The notes under the pieces: generated by a model
Databases searched by the model: none
What the model was told of the DNA's origin: nothing
What the model saw: the letters and a program-made list of their open reading frames with translations, nothing else
Assembly: GCA_008015095.1 (NCBI GenBank)
Contig: SSEV01000161.1
Location: 1-41,436 of the forward strand
DNA length: 41,436 nt
Direction of reading: 5' to 3'
Source: Lysobacteraceae bacterium
Lineage (GTDB): Bacteria; Pseudomonadota; Gammaproteobacteria; Xanthomonadales; Xanthomonadaceae
Part shown: piece by piece, positions 1 through 8,363 of the stretch
How positions within the stretch are numbered: position 1 is the stretch's first letter
How the letters are laid out: each line of letters begins with the position of its first letter
Made by a program: the position numbers and the translations under genes

Positions 1-669
1 GCCGTCTTCGCCGTTGATGAACACGTATTCGAGGCTCTGTTTCTTGCGGGCGGACAGCGACGAGTTGTCGATCGCGTCGCTGGTCATGCCATGCGAAAGC
101 GTGAACTGCAGCAGCGCGACCTTACGGCCGGCGAGATCCTCGACCTTCCGGATCGCCGGATCCTTGGCGATGATCGCGTCGGCGCCGCGGGTGTTGTCGA
201 CGATCATCACCGCCTTGCCGTCGTGACCGGCGTTGCGCAGGTTCGGTTGTTCCTGCGCCCAATAGTCCGACGTGCGCCAGATGCACTGCGCGGCGCCGGC
301 CTCGAACACGGTGGCGATGGCCGGCAGGTCGTCCTGGATGATGAATTCGACGTTGACGCCTTCCTTGTCGAAGATCGAACCGGGCTGAGTCTTGAGGCTC
401 TGTCCGTTGGCGACCAGCGCGGGCGCGTAACCGTGGAAACTGACGATGCTCACTTTCAACGGGTTGCCGGCGGAGCCGAGCACGCCCTCGCCCTTGCCCG
501 AATAGGCCGCGGCCGATGTGGTCTTGCCGTCGGTCTGCGTCGCAGCCGCCGTTTCATCGCCGCCTTCGGCCTTGCGGTTCTTGTACAGATTCCACAGCAC
601 CGATCCGGCGCCGAGCAGCACGATCCCGCCAATCAGGATCTTCGCGAACGGGGTGAGTTTGACGGCCAT
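1..669 (-). CDS. Membrane-anchored periplasmic substrate-binding protein, NMT1/SsuA-like (partial, C-terminus missing)
   Basis: The frame is open to the window edge, so only the first 223 residues are visible. It starts at an ATG at 669 with AGGAG 8 nt upstream. Residues about 8-28 are hydrophobic (motif ILIGGIVLLGAGSVLW) and look like an uncleaved signal anchor. A low-complexity linker follows, and from about residue 65 there is a periplasmic binding fold of the nitrate/sulfonate/taurine (NMT1/SsuA) type, recognisable from the pattern 'KVSIVSFHGYAPALVANGQ' and the later 'DLAGRKVALLQFTLSHGM'. Such a protein would bind a small solute or act as a sensor. It lies 53 nt downstream of a coiled-coil protein gene in the same direction and is probably co-transcribed. 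Membrane-anchored binding proteins of this kind can carry a C-terminal OmpA domain and neighbour TelA/XpaC genes; that part is inference because the rest lies outside the window. Confidence 0.75.
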   Translation of the reverse strand, partial: MAVKLTPFAKILIGGIVLLGAGSVLWNLYKNRKAEGGDETAAATQTDGKTTSAAAYSGKGEGVLGSAGNPLKVSIVSFHGYAPALVANGQSLKTQPGSIFDKEGVNVEFIIQDDLPAIATVFEAGAAQCIWRTSDYWAQEQPNLRNAGHDGKAVMIVDNTRGADAIIAKDPAIRKVEDLAGRKVALLQFTLSHGMTSDAIDNSSLSARKKQSLEYVFINGEDG

Positions 670-722
670 GGGGCGCTCCTACGGAGGTAATGCGAATAAG
701 GGGTTGGAATGGGGCGGCGCGG

Positions 723-1424
723 TTATTTCGCGGGCGGACGGAATTGGGCCGCCAGTTCATCGATATTGAGGATGTGCGCATCGATGCGTTGGGTTTCGCG
801 CGACAGGGCGGCCTTGTTGGATTCGGATTGCGACTGCAGTTTGGCGACTTCGGCGGCGGCGGCGCCGAGGGCGTCCTGGATCTGCGCCTCCAGCGCGGCG
901 ATCTGCTGGCGCAGCTCGGCCACGGTGCTGTCGCGGCTGCGCTCCAGTTCCAAGATGCGCGCCTTGTTCGACTGCACCACGCTGTCGGCGGTCGTCTGCA
1001 ATTCACGTTGATGGGCGCGCAAGGCGGCCACCTTGGCGTCGGCGTCGCCGAGCACCTGTTCCATCGACCATGTCTCGTCGGCGACATCCATCGCCATCAC
1101 CGCAGCCCGTCGGGTCGCCGGATCCAGCGTGCGCAGCCCCTCGACCAGTTTGAGCAGGCGTTCGATCGGGAACTGCGCGGCCGCCACGCCCTGCCGGGCG
1201 AATATATCGGCGAAAGCCAATCCTTCCTCGATGCCTTGCGGTGTTTCAGTGGTCGCGGGGGCGACGGAGGCAGGCTCAACCTCGTGTGGCGGAGGCGAGG
1301 CCGCAGCGGCGCGTTGGATGATCGCATCCAGCTCGGCGTCATCGGTGGACGCGACCTCTCGCGCGGCGGGTTCGGTCGATTCGATCAATCTGGCCGCTTC
1401 GAGAATCTTCTTCAGTGACGCCAT
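723..1424 (-). CDS. Coiled-coil protein of unknown function
   Basis: This 233-residue protein has no signal peptide and no recognisable enzymatic motif. I chose the ATG at 1424 (MASLKKILEAARLIE) because the sequence before it looks non-coding in composition. Residues about 1-45 are acidic and helical and 45-65 are Pro/Ala/Glu-rich. Residues about 65-125 contain a helical segment (FPIERLLKLVEGLRTLDPATRR), and 125-225 form a long heptad-rich coiled coil (AELRQQIAALEAQIQDALG). It is probably cytoplasmic and a structural or scaffolding partner. It sits immediately upstream of the membrane-anchored binding protein and likely shares its operon. I do not recognise the family; the function is unknown. 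Confidence 0.75.
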   Translation of the reverse strand: MASLKKILEAARLIESTEPAAREVASTDDAELDAIIQRAAAASPPPHEVEPASVAPATTETPQGIEEGLAFADIFARQGVAAAQFPIERLLKLVEGLRTLDPATRRAAVMAMDVADETWSMEQVLGDADAKVAALRAHQRELQTTADSVVQSNKARILELERSRDSTVAELRQQIAALEAQIQDALGAAAAEVAKLQSQSESNKAALSRETQRIDAHILNIDELAAQFRPPAK

Positions 1425-1657
1425 GGCTGTCCCCAGGTCGCGTGACCGCGACGATGTTGGCAAGAATAAGGGAAGGACCGGACAAATTCAGTGCAATGGC
1501 TGGCCGGTAGCGCGCGGGCCGCTGCTCAGAGCCTGTTCAATGTCTCCGGACGCTCCACGTTGGTCTGAGGCGGTGCGGAGCAAGAAGGAGAGCGCTGCAG
1601 TGGCGCGGGCAGGGCCGGACGAGGCCGCGCACGCTTGCCGCACTCCCCGCTCTTGGC

Positions 1658-2254
1658 TCAGACACCGTGATTCTTGCCCTGCCAGGGGCGATACCAGTCG
1701 CGCAATCGGGCGATATCAGCGTCCATGTCGTCACTGAGGTGGAACGGTTCGCCGATTCCGATGGTTTTCTCCGGATAGTGAAAATAGGCGGGCAAGACCG
1801 GCACATCGGCGGCCTTGGCGATCTTCCAGAATCCGGATTTCCAGCGTTCGACCCGTTTGCGGGTGCCTTCCGGAGCGATGCCGATCCAGCAGTTCTGCTC
1901 GGCGCGGATCATGGCCGCGACCTGCTCGACCACGCCATGCGCGGCGCTGCGATCCACCGCGATCACACCCAGACGGCGCATCAGCCCGCCTAGCGGCCAC
2001 CAGAATAATTGGTGTTTGCCCAGGGTCCGCATGTCCAAGCCGAGGGCGATCTTGGTGGCCATCCCCCAGATGCCGTCCCAGTTCGAGGAGTGCGGCGCGG
2101 CGATCAGGACCAGTTTGGGCACATCGGGAAAGGTGCCGACCACCCGCCAACCGCCCAGTCGCAACACGGTGCGACCGAGCCAGCGCCAGAAACGACCGGA
2201 CCGGACCTTGGGGGCGGATGCGGGAAGCTGCGGCAGCAAAGGGGTGTCCGACAT
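1658..2254 (-). CDS. PlsC-like lysophospholipid acyltransferase family protein
   Basis: A 198-residue glycerolipid acyltransferase of the PlsC superfamily. The HX4D catalytic motif is at H55-D60 (HSSNWD) and the substrate-binding EGTR motif at residues 129-132 (PEGTR). A hydrophobic segment around 45-54 precedes the active site. The enzyme would transfer an acyl chain to a lysophospholipid or related acceptor at the inner membrane; the short length fits the small stand-alone members often found in proteobacteria rather than PlsC of the main phosphatidic acid pathway. The ATG at 2254 lies just after the arfB stop. An in-frame ATG at 2266 would overlap arfB by 10 nt. Either way the two genes are translationally coupled. 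Confidence 0.85.
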   Translation of the reverse strand: MSDTPLLPQLPASAPKVRSGRFWRWLGRTVLRLGGWRVVGTFPDVPKLVLIAAPHSSNWDGIWGMATKIALGLDMRTLGKHQLFWWPLGGLMRRLGVIAVDRSAAHGVVEQVAAMIRAEQNCWIGIAPEGTRKRVERWKSGFWKIAKAADVPVLPAYFHYPEKTIGIGEPFHLSDDMDADIARLRDWYRPWQGKNHGV

Positions 2255-2256
2255 CT

Positions 2257-2664
2257 TCAATCCCATTCCTTGGTGCTGCGTCTGCGTTTGACGTCGGCGC
2301 GTTGGCGTTTGCCGTCCAGACGCCGCTGTTTGGCGGCCCGGGACGGCTTGGTTGCGATGCGCGGCGTCGGCGCTTCGGCGCCGGCCGCGACGAAGGCCGC
2401 GAGTCGGGCCCGGGCATCTTCGCGATTGCGCTCCTGGGTCCGGAAACGCTGCGCGCTGATCACCAGGACGCCCTCTGAGGTCATCCTGCGGTCGCGACGC
2501 GCCAACAGCCGGGCGCGCACGCTTTCGGGCAGGGCCTGGGAGCGCGCGACATCGAAGCGCAACTCGACCGCCGTCGCCACCTTATTCACATTCTGCCCGC
2601 CCGGTCCGGAGGCGCGCACGAAGCGTTCCACAAGCTCGGACTCCGGGATTGTGATCGTGTCCAC
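2257..2664 (-). CDS. arfB: Peptidyl-tRNA hydrolase ArfB (stalled-ribosome rescue)
   Basis: Rescues ribosomes stalled on non-stop mRNAs by hydrolysing peptidyl-tRNA. The GGQ catalytic motif is at residues 22-24 within ASGPGGQNVNK. The C-terminal third is a basic tail (KPSRAAKQRRLDGKRQRADVK) typical of ArfB, which enters the mRNA channel. From the GTG at 2664 the protein is 135 residues, close to the roughly 140 of E. coli ArfB (YaeJ). This start is supported by GGGGAGG 4 nt upstream. An upstream ATG in the same frame (2802) adds 46 residues unlike the family and is rejected. It overlaps or abuts the downstream acyltransferase gene and is divergent from the secreted protein gene at 2762. Confidence 0.93.
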   Translation of the reverse strand: MDTITIPESELVERFVRASGPGGQNVNKVATAVELRFDVARSQALPESVRARLLARRDRRMTSEGVLVISAQRFRTQERNREDARARLAAFVAAGAEAPTPRIATKPSRAAKQRRLDGKRQRADVKRRRSTKEWD

Positions 2665-2761
2665 ATTACCTCCCCACGCGATTGTAACGGTCGGCGTCGA
2701 CGAATTTGACCGCCTCTCGCGGCTGCAGGATGATGCCGTATCGGTCAGGGAGGAAGTTTGA

Positions 2762-3379
2762 ATGTTCCGCAAGCTCACCATGGTTCCGCTACTGCTGGCC
2801 ACCGGGCTGGCCTTCGCCCAGGATCCGGCCTCGGTCGACGGTTACGGCTACGACCCCGCGATGGTCAGCGACCAGGGCTTTTCTTATGCCGCTCCGAACT
2901 ATGAACAAGGCGGCGATCCGGGCCTGGGTGGACTGGGCATTCCCGGGCAATTCGCGCCCTCCGCGGTCGGCGAGCAGATGAGCGGCGTGCAAGCGGTCGA
3001 GAGTCTGCTCAAGCAGGTATCGGAACAGGCGAACGCGCCAAGTTCGTCTGACCCTTCCGAAACGTTCGCGGTCACGCAAAAGCTCAAGTACGACGCGCAG
3101 CAACTGGTGCGCGAACATTGGAATGACCTCAGCCCGCGGACCCGGGAACAATACCGTCGGGTCTATGGCTACGACAACAATCCTGGCGTCTCGGCCTCCG
3201 ACAGTCTGACTAGGCTGCTGTTTCAAGCCGCAGACGGCAGCGTGGCCGAAGGCGGTCTGCTCAATGGCATGCGCGAAGCCCAGCGCACCACGCAGAACCT
3301 CGAAGACCTGTTGCTGCCGATGTTGCAGGATCTCAAGCGCAGCTTCGACGCGGGACTCGAACGCGCGATGCGCAACTGA
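2762..3379 (+). CDS. Predicted secreted protein of unknown function
   Basis: 205 residues with a clear Sec signal peptide at 1-20 (MFRKLTMVPLLLATGLAFAQ, cleavage probably after AFA or FAQ). The mature part begins with a Gly/Tyr/Pro-rich, disordered stretch (about 21-75). A helical region (about 78-205) follows with 'REHWNDLSPRTREQYRRVYGYDNN', and the protein ends in a basic helix. GGAGG lies 8 nt before the ATG, a strong ribosome-binding site. It is divergently oriented from arfB across 97 bp. I do not recognise the family; a periplasmic role is the only thing that can be inferred. Confidence 0.8.
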   Translation: MFRKLTMVPLLLATGLAFAQDPASVDGYGYDPAMVSDQGFSYAAPNYEQGGDPGLGGLGIPGQFAPSAVGEQMSGVQAVESLLKQVSEQANAPSSSDPSETFAVTQKLKYDAQQLVREHWNDLSPRTREQYRRVYGYDNNPGVSASDSLTRLLFQAADGSVAEGGLLNGMREAQRTTQNLEDLLLPMLQDLKRSFDAGLERAMRN

Positions 3380-3403
3380 GCGCCACCGTAGGATCGGCGG
3401 GTT

Positions 3404-3437
3404 ATTGAAATACGCGCACAGCGCGCTTTTCGACAAT
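3404..3437. repeat. Intergenic hairpin repeat, copy A
   Basis: An imperfect inverted repeat with arms ATTGAAATACGCGC and GCGCGCTTTTCGACAAT around a 3-nt loop, with one small bulge. It lies between the convergent ends of the secreted-protein gene and truC. A related element (TTGAAAGACGC / GCGTTTTTCAA) lies at 8025-8055, so this is probably a dispersed REP-like palindrome. It could also serve as a bidirectional terminator here. Confidence 0.5.
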
Positions 3438-3483
3438 GCGGCTGGCGTGTCGCCGGTCGCCCGAACGAGGCGACCCGTCGTTT

Positions 3484-4257
3484 TCACGATTGAGCCGGCG
3501 ATTGCGCCGGCGCTGCGTTCGCGAACAACGCCAAAGCCCGTGCGAACTCCGCATCAAGCGGCGCCACCACGTCCACCTGCCCACCGTCTGGGCGAGCGAA
3601 GCGCAAACGTTCCGCATGCAGCAGCATGCGATGAATGCCCATCATGCGGAATGCGCGATTGTGCCGGCCGTCGCCATGGCTGGTATCGCCGATCAGATGA
3701 TGCGAGACATGCTTGAGGTGGCGGCGGATCTGGCGGAAGCGCCCGGTCTCGGGGCTGGCGCGCAATAGCGCATAACGCGATGTCGGAAATCCCGCCGAGG
3801 GCAGATCCAGCTCGCAGACCGCTAGGCGTTCGAAGCGGGTCGTCGCGGGCTTTTTCTGCGGCTTGCCCGGACCGCCGTCGAGCGCGTAGTCGACGTCGAA
3901 ACGACGCTCCGGCCAGCCCCTGCAGACAGCGAGATAGTCCTTGCGCACATCGCGCGACATCAGGATCTTTCCCAGCGTCGACGCGGTCTCGCGATCGAAG
4001 GCCAGCAGCAGACAGCCGCTGGTCGCCCGATCGAGCCGATGCGCTAAGAACACCGGTTGCGCGAACTGCTCACGCAACCGGTCCGCGAGAAAATCGGTTT
4101 CGCCACGGGCCAACGCGCTGTCATGGACCATCAGACCCGCGGGCTTGTCGACAACCGCGAGCGCATCGTCGCGATACAGCACCGGTATCGGCCGCACCGG
4201 CGTAGCGTCCGGCGCAACGGCATCATCCATAAGGTTCTGGTCTTGCGTTTCGGTCAT
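3484..4257 (-). CDS. truC: tRNA pseudouridine(65) synthase TruC-like, RluA family
   Basis: RluA-family pseudouridine synthase. The catalytic motif HRLDRATSG is at residues 73-81, with D76 as the predicted catalytic aspartate. The N-terminal 'ILYRDD'-type strand (PVLYRDDALAVVDKPAGLMVH) marks the start of the fold, and 'GRFRQIRRHLKHVSHHLIGDTSHGDGRHN' is characteristic of TruC, which modifies U65 of tRNA(Ile1) and tRNA(Asp). From the ATG at 4257 it has 257 residues, matching the roughly 260 of E. coli TruC. No strong ribosome-binding site decides the start: in-frame ATGs at 4284 and 4230 are alternatives, while the open frame further upstream is not family-like. It is separated from ubiB by about 210 bp. 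Confidence 0.88.
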   Translation of the reverse strand: MTETQDQNLMDDAVAPDATPVRPIPVLYRDDALAVVDKPAGLMVHDSALARGETDFLADRLREQFAQPVFLAHRLDRATSGCLLLAFDRETASTLGKILMSRDVRKDYLAVCRGWPERRFDVDYALDGGPGKPQKKPATTRFERLAVCELDLPSAGFPTSRYALLRASPETGRFRQIRRHLKHVSHHLIGDTSHGDGRHNRAFRMMGIHRMLLHAERLRFARPDGGQVDVVAPLDAEFARALALFANAAPAQSPAQS

Positions 4258-4361
4258 GGCAGCGATCGGGATCGTTGACGCCATCGGCGCTGGCGCGCAA
4301 TCGACGCTTTTGAAGTGGGCGCCGTTGCAGAGAACGCTTTCAAAGCGGACGTCCTCGCGGC

Positions 4362-4391
4362 AGATGCATACGAAACAGATGCGTACGAAAC
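4362..4391. repeat. 15-bp tandem duplication in the ubiB-truC gap
   Basis: Two adjacent copies of agatgcRtacgaaac (14 of 15 bases identical) lie in the 214-bp gap between ubiB and truC. Nothing else is evident in this gap. Confidence 0.6.
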
Positions 4392-4471
4392 GGGCGCGAC
4401 CGAAGCCATCGCGCCGCCGCATCGAAACAGGCGGCTCACCCGCCCGCGCGCAGCCCGGAGCCGCGCCGCGC

Positions 4472-6130
4472 CTATCGCCGCGGCCACGCCGCGACCAGGG
4501 CCCACACACCGCCGAGCCCCGCGATCCACGCCGCCGCAGGCACATCGAGCACCGTGGGGCCGCCCGCCTCCAGGGCATACAGCACCGCCGCGACGATGAG
4601 CAAGCCGGTGCCGAGGATCGCCGAGACGATCCGTCGCTGCATCGCGTGGATGGTGCGCGAAAGCTCGGCCAGATCATGCGATCGCATCGCCAGTTCATGC
4701 CGTCCGCCGACCTGCTGGCTCAACCATGCATGCACCAGTTGCGGCATGTCCGGCGCGCGCGTGACCAGTTCCGGCAGACGCTTGCGGAACTCGCCGGCCA
4801 GACGCTGCGGGCTGTAGCGTTCGACCAGGATTTTCTCCAGCACCGGCTTGGCCACCGCCCAGATGTCGAGGCCGGGATCGAGCTGGCGACCGACGCCCTC
4901 GATGTTGAGCAAGGTCTTCTGCAACAGGATCAACTGCGGCTGCAGCGTAAGTTCGTATTTCTGCGCCGTGCGGAACAGCTTCACCAGCACTTCGGCCAAC
5001 GAAATCTCCGACAGCGGACGGGTGAAGTACGGCTCGCATACCGCGCGCGCCGCGGCTTCCAGCTCGTCGATGCGGATATGTCCGGGCATCCAGCCCGCCT
5101 GCACGTGCAACTCGGCGATACGCCGGTAATCGCGGTTGAAGATCGCCATGAAATTCTCGGCGAGATAGTACTGATCCTCGCTGGAGAGCTGGCCGACGAT
5201 CCCGAAATCGATCGCGATGAAACGCGGATTGCTTTTGCGCGCGGGGTCGGCGTCGACCCAGATGTTGCCGGCATGGGCATCGGCATGGAAGAAATTGTCG
5301 CGGAAGACCTGGGTGTAGAACACGCGTACGCCTTTCGCCGCCAGCGCTCTGCGATCGACGCCTGCGGCGTCCAGGGCCTCGATGTCGTCGCTGGGGATGC
5401 CGTAGACCCGCTCCAGCGTGAGCACGCGTTCGGCGGTGTGGCTCCAGATCACTTCGGGCACGTACAGGTCGGGGGAGTCCTTCCAGAACCTGCGGATCAC
5501 CGACGCGTTGGCGCCTTCGCGCTGCAGATCCAGTTCCGCCGCCAGCGTGGTTTCGATCTCGCGCACCACTTCGCGTGGGCGGATCTTGTCGGCGTTCGGA
5601 TGGGTACGGTCGACCAGCGACGCGATGCTGGTCAGCAGCGCGATATCGCCGGAGATCTGCTTTTCGATGTCCGGGCGCAGCACCTTGACCACGACCTCGC
5701 GTCCGCCGGGCAGACGCGCGGCGTGCACCTGCGCGATCGAGGCCGACGCCAGCGGCGTGGTGTCGAAAGACTCGAACGCTTCGCGGATATCCTGGCCGAG
5801 AACCTGCTCGACGATGCCGCGCGCGGCTTCGCCGTCGAACGGCGCGACGCGGTCCTGCAACAGCGCCAGTTCGATCGCGATATCCGGCGGCACCAGATCG
5901 CGCCGCGTGGACAGGATCTGTCCGAACTTCACGAAGATCGGCCCGAGTTCCTGCAAGGCCAGGCGCAGCCGCGCACCACGCGGCATCGCCGCGACTTTAG
6001 CCGAGGCGCGCGGCACGAACGGGCGCGCGAGATTGAGCCAGCGTTCGGCCGGCGTGCCGTCGAGCAGATCGTCGAGACGGTAACGCAACAGCACCCGGCC
6101 GATCCTGGTCGCACGCAACAACGCGCTCAT
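4472..6130 (-). CDS. ubiB: Ubiquinone biosynthesis regulatory protein kinase UbiB
   Basis: ABC1/UbiB atypical kinase-like ATPase needed for ubiquinone synthesis, where it is thought to help extract membrane-bound prenylated intermediates. The diagnostic KxGQ loop is KFGQ at residues 68-71 within '[16 protein letters not shown]'. The ATP-binding lysine lies in 'VVVKVLRP', the catalytic-loop equivalent is '[12 protein letters not shown]', and the DFG-like motif is 'AIDFGIVG'. Two C-terminal hydrophobic helices (residues about 500-550) match the transmembrane anchor of UbiB. At 552 residues it has the length of E. coli UbiB (546). It starts 10 nt after the ubiJ stop, a clear operon. The antisense strand carries a 783-codon open frame that is only a shadow. 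Confidence 0.95.
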   Translation of the reverse strand: MSALLRATRIGRVLLRYRLDDLLDGTPAERWLNLARPFVPRASAKVAAMPRGARLRLALQELGPIFVKFGQILSTRRDLVPPDIAIELALLQDRVAPFDGEAARGIVEQVLGQDIREAFESFDTTPLASASIAQVHAARLPGGREVVVKVLRPDIEKQISGDIALLTSIASLVDRTHPNADKIRPREVVREIETTLAAELDLQREGANASVIRRFWKDSPDLYVPEVIWSHTAERVLTLERVYGIPSDDIEALDAAGVDRRALAAKGVRVFYTQVFRDNFFHADAHAGNIWVDADPARKSNPRFIAIDFGIVGQLSSEDQYYLAENFMAIFNRDYRRIAELHVQAGWMPGHIRIDELEAAARAVCEPYFTRPLSEISLAEVLVKLFRTAQKYELTLQPQLILLQKTLLNIEGVGRQLDPGLDIWAVAKPVLEKILVERYSPQRLAGEFRKRLPELVTRAPDMPQLVHAWLSQQVGGRHELAMRSHDLAELSRTIHAMQRRIVSAILGTGLLIVAAVLYALEAGGPTVLDVPAAAWIAGLGGVWALVAAWPRR

Positions 6131-6140
6131 GCGGACATGC

Positions 6141-6833
6141 TCATGGCGATGCCTGCCCTGTCTTCGGCCGCCGCGTCGTCAATCGCGCGACGCGCGACGC
6201 CAGACGTTCGGCGTCGTCGCGCAAGGCGTCGACATCGTCGTAGAAAGCGTCAAGCTCCGCGCGCGGCACCACGTCGCGCGATTCTTCGGTGAGATACTCG
6301 GCGGCGCTTTCGGCGAATTTGCGCCCGCCACTGCGCGCCTGGCGCAAGGCGGCGGCAAAGCCATTGGCGATCTGCACACCCAGCACATCGCCGAATACCG
6401 CGGCGAATGGTTGCTGCCAGTCCGGATCGTATCGCTCGGCCAACTTCTGCAGGCGGCGCGCAAGATCGGCATCGCCTTCGATCCTGACCTGCCCGATCGG
6501 AGGCGCTTCGTCTGCGCGCGTTTCGCCGAGCAGGCGCGGCAGAAGCGCGCGCATGCCGAACGACAATGCGCCGCCGAGCGTGGTGCGCAGCGCGAGATCA
6601 GGTGCGCCTTCGACATCGGCAGGCCCCACGCGCAAGCGTTCGCCTTCGACCTGCAGACGTAGCGCCAATGCAGGCGCGTCTCCCGTCGAAGCGGACAGGT
6701 TCAGCACCACGCTACGTCCATCCAATGCGACCAGGGCTTCACGGGTGTCGGGATCGAGCGCCAACGCTCGGTTGAGCGCGGCTTCGAGGGCACGGCCGGC
6801 CAGAGGTTTCCACGCGAGCGGTGAGTCATTCAT
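6141..6833 (-). CDS. ubiJ: Ubiquinone biosynthesis accessory factor UbiJ (SCP2 domain)
   Basis: A 230-residue SCP2-like lipid-binding protein that, with UbiK, scaffolds the soluble Ubi complex carrying hydrophobic ubiquinone intermediates. The N-terminal half (about 15-125) fits the SCP2 fold ('[32 protein letters not shown]'). The C-terminal half (about 130-225) is helical and ends in a coiled coil ('[24 protein letters not shown]'), as in UbiJ. Direct linkage to ubiB (10-nt gap) supports the assignment. The start at 6833 has only a weak ribosome-binding site (GCGGAT). Confidence 0.9.
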   Translation of the reverse strand: MNDSPLAWKPLAGRALEAALNRALALDPDTREALVALDGRSVVLNLSASTGDAPALALRLQVEGERLRVGPADVEGAPDLALRTTLGGALSFGMRALLPRLLGETRADEAPPIGQVRIEGDADLARRLQKLAERYDPDWQQPFAAVFGDVLGVQIANGFAAALRQARSGGRKFAESAAEYLTEESRDVVPRAELDAFYDDVDALRDDAERLASRVARLTTRRPKTGQASP

Positions 6834-6999
6834 ATCCGCATTCTATTGCTTCGGCGCGCGGAAGTTCGGATACGCCTCTCGCATTCGCGCATCTGCTGCC
6901 GTGACGGAAACGGAGACGTGCATCGAGGCGCACACCAAGACCGATGCCGAACCATGGCCATTGCGTCCTCCGGCACGGCCATGGATGGCGTCGCCGATT

Positions 7000-8004
7000 T
7001 CAAGCGGACGTCTCGCCCGCGTAGGTCGCCGCTAACCGACGCAACCCCTCATCGATCGTCACCTGCGGCGCGTAACCGATGTCGCGCGTCGCGGGCGCCA
7101 TCGAATACCAGTGCGTGGTGCTCAACTGCTCCGCCAGAAACCGCGTCATCGGCGGCTCATCCTGACGTCCGAGCAATGGCCATACCGCCTCGCATACCGC
7201 CCCGATCGCATAGGCTGCACGGAACGGAATGGTCTTGTCGACTTCGGGCGCGCCTGCGGCGCGCAATAGGCCGTTGATGATCTCGCGAACAGGCTTGGGC
7301 TCGCCGTTGCTGATGAAATAGGCTTTGCCGGCGCAGGCCGCCCCCGGCGCCAGATGTTCGAAAGCCCTGAAATGCGCCAGCGCGGCGTTGTCGATATACG
7401 TGGTGTCGATCAGATTGCGCCCGCCGCCGACGAAACGCAGCCGTCCGGCCTTCGCTCGCGACACCAGTCGCGGCAGGATCTGCTGATCCCCCGGCCCCCA
7501 GATCAGCCGCGGTCGCAACGCGACGGTAGCGAGATCCGCATCGTTGGCGGCGAGCACCGCCTTCTCGGCGATAGTCTTGGTCGCCGCGTAAGGCGCTTTG
7601 AAGTTCTCGCCATAAGGCACCGTCTCTGCCGTCCCGCCTTCGACCGGACGGGTGGCGCGATGGGTGACGCTGGGCGTGGAGGTATAAACCAAACGACCGA
7701 CACCATGCGCCCTGCAACCGGCGATGACGTTGTCCGTCCCGACGACATTGGCTAGGCGATAACTCTCGTCGCTTCCCCAAGCGCCGGCTTTGGCCGCGTT
7801 ATGAAACACCGCTTCCATCCCCGCACAGGCCGCCGTGACCGCTTCGGCATGGGCGAGATCTCCCTGGATCTGTCGCACTCCGAGCGCGTCCAGGCTGCGG
7901 TAATGGCCACGGTTGAAGCTGACCACCTCGTGGCCACGTTCGACCAAGCCCCGGCAGAGGGCATGGCCAAGGAAACCGCCGCCCCCCGTCACCAGAATCT
8001 TCAT
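7000..8004 (-). CDS. oleD: OleD-type 2-alkyl-3-oxoalkanoate reductase
   Basis: NAD(P)H-dependent extended short-chain dehydrogenase that reduces the 2-alkyl-3-keto acid made by OleA to the beta-hydroxy acid used by OleC, in long-chain olefin biosynthesis. The nucleotide-binding GxxGxxG is G7-G10-G13, and the catalytic Tyr and Lys are Y139 and K143 (YAATK). The stretch '[10 protein letters not shown]' and '[18 protein letters not shown]' match my memory of Xanthomonas/Stenotrophomonas OleD. It has 334 residues, the usual length. It is isolated from the other ole genes by about 10 kb, whereas they are normally adjacent. Two hairpins and a Fur-controlled receptor gene lie upstream on the other strand, so it needs its own promoter, which I could not identify. 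Confidence 0.9.
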   Translation of the reverse strand: MKILVTGGGGFLGHALCRGLVERGHEVVSFNRGHYRSLDALGVRQIQGDLAHAEAVTAACAGMEAVFHNAAKAGAWGSDESYRLANVVGTDNVIAGCRAHGVGRLVYTSTPSVTHRATRPVEGGTAETVPYGENFKAPYAATKTIAEKAVLAANDADLATVALRPRLIWGPGDQQILPRLVSRAKAGRLRFVGGGRNLIDTTYIDNAALAHFRAFEHLAPGAACAGKAYFISNGEPKPVREIINGLLRAAGAPEVDKTIPFRAAYAIGAVCEAVWPLLGRQDEPPMTRFLAEQLSTTHWYSMAPATRDIGYAPQVTIDEGLRRLAATYAGETSA

Positions 8005-8024
8005 CGCATGCTCCTAACAGGTTG

Positions 8025-8055
8025 TTGAAAGACGCGCTTCCTGTGCGTTTTTCAA
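8025..8055. repeat. Intergenic hairpin repeat, copy B
   Basis: Arms TTGAAAGACGC and GCGTTTTTCAA, with one G-T mismatch and a 9-nt loop. It is similar to the element at 3404-3437, which suggests a dispersed palindromic repeat of this genome. It lies 21 bp upstream of the oleD start codon. Confidence 0.55.
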
Positions 8056-8059
8056 TTCG

Positions 8060-8084
8060 CGAGTCCGGCACATGCCCGGACTCG
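8060..8084. repeat. Perfect 9-bp stem hairpin in the oleD upstream region
   Basis: Arms CGAGTCCGG and CCGGACTCG with a 7-nt loop. There is no T-tract on either side, so it is not a classical intrinsic terminator. It lies in the 359-bp gap between oleD and the TonB-dependent receptor. Confidence 0.6.
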
Positions 8085-8104
8085 CTTACGCGCTTGCTTC
8101 ATCG

Positions 8105-8126
8105 GCGCAGCCATCCAGGGCTGCGC
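8105..8126. repeat. Perfect 8-bp stem hairpin in the oleD upstream region
   Basis: Arms GCGCAGCC and GGCTGCGC with a 6-nt loop, next to the hairpin at 8060-8084. The rest of this gap (about 8127-8280) has no gene that I can support; it looks like repetitive intergenic sequence. Confidence 0.55.
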
Positions 8127-8285
8127 TAGGGGCCGGGCCCCGGACATCGGAGGGACAGTGATCACCCATATCACGGGCGCCATCATCAGGGATTCGGTTC
8201 GGAACACGCCAGCCGGCCACATGCGAGCGCGCTTCGCCAAGCGGCCCATCGAATAACAATCCATATAAAACAAATAGATATGTTC

Positions 8286-8348
8286 TAAATGAGAATTTAT
8301 TGCATTTACCTATATCGATCTTTATGATTGATAACAATTCTCATTTAA
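8286..8348 (+). promoter_or_regulatory. Paired Fur-box-like operators before the TonB-dependent receptor
   Basis: An AT-rich island in otherwise GC-rich DNA. The site gataacaattctcatttaa at 8330-8348 matches 12 of 19 positions of the Fur consensus. Its core AATTCTCATTTA (8336-8347) recurs as the exact reverse complement TAAATGAGAATT at 8286-8297, 38 bp away, giving two operators in opposite orientation. Iron-dependent repression by Fur of the downstream receptor gene is inferred from these matches and from the gene's nature. Confidence 0.75.
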
Positions 8349-8363
8349 TGAATTGCCGCTCTC

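Noticed and set aside
3941-6292. A 783-codon plus-strand open frame
   Set aside because: It is antisense to ubiB, whose motifs (KFGQ, ATP lysine, DFG-like) are clear; high-GC coding DNA often leaves the opposite strand open. The translation is Arg/His/Gln-rich and has no domain.
8060-8126. Intrinsic terminators
   Set aside because: The stems are strong but neither strand has a T-tract after them.
8052-8273. A small minus-strand frame upstream of oleD
   Set aside because: It runs through two perfect hairpins, so it looks like repetitive intergenic DNA rather than a gene.
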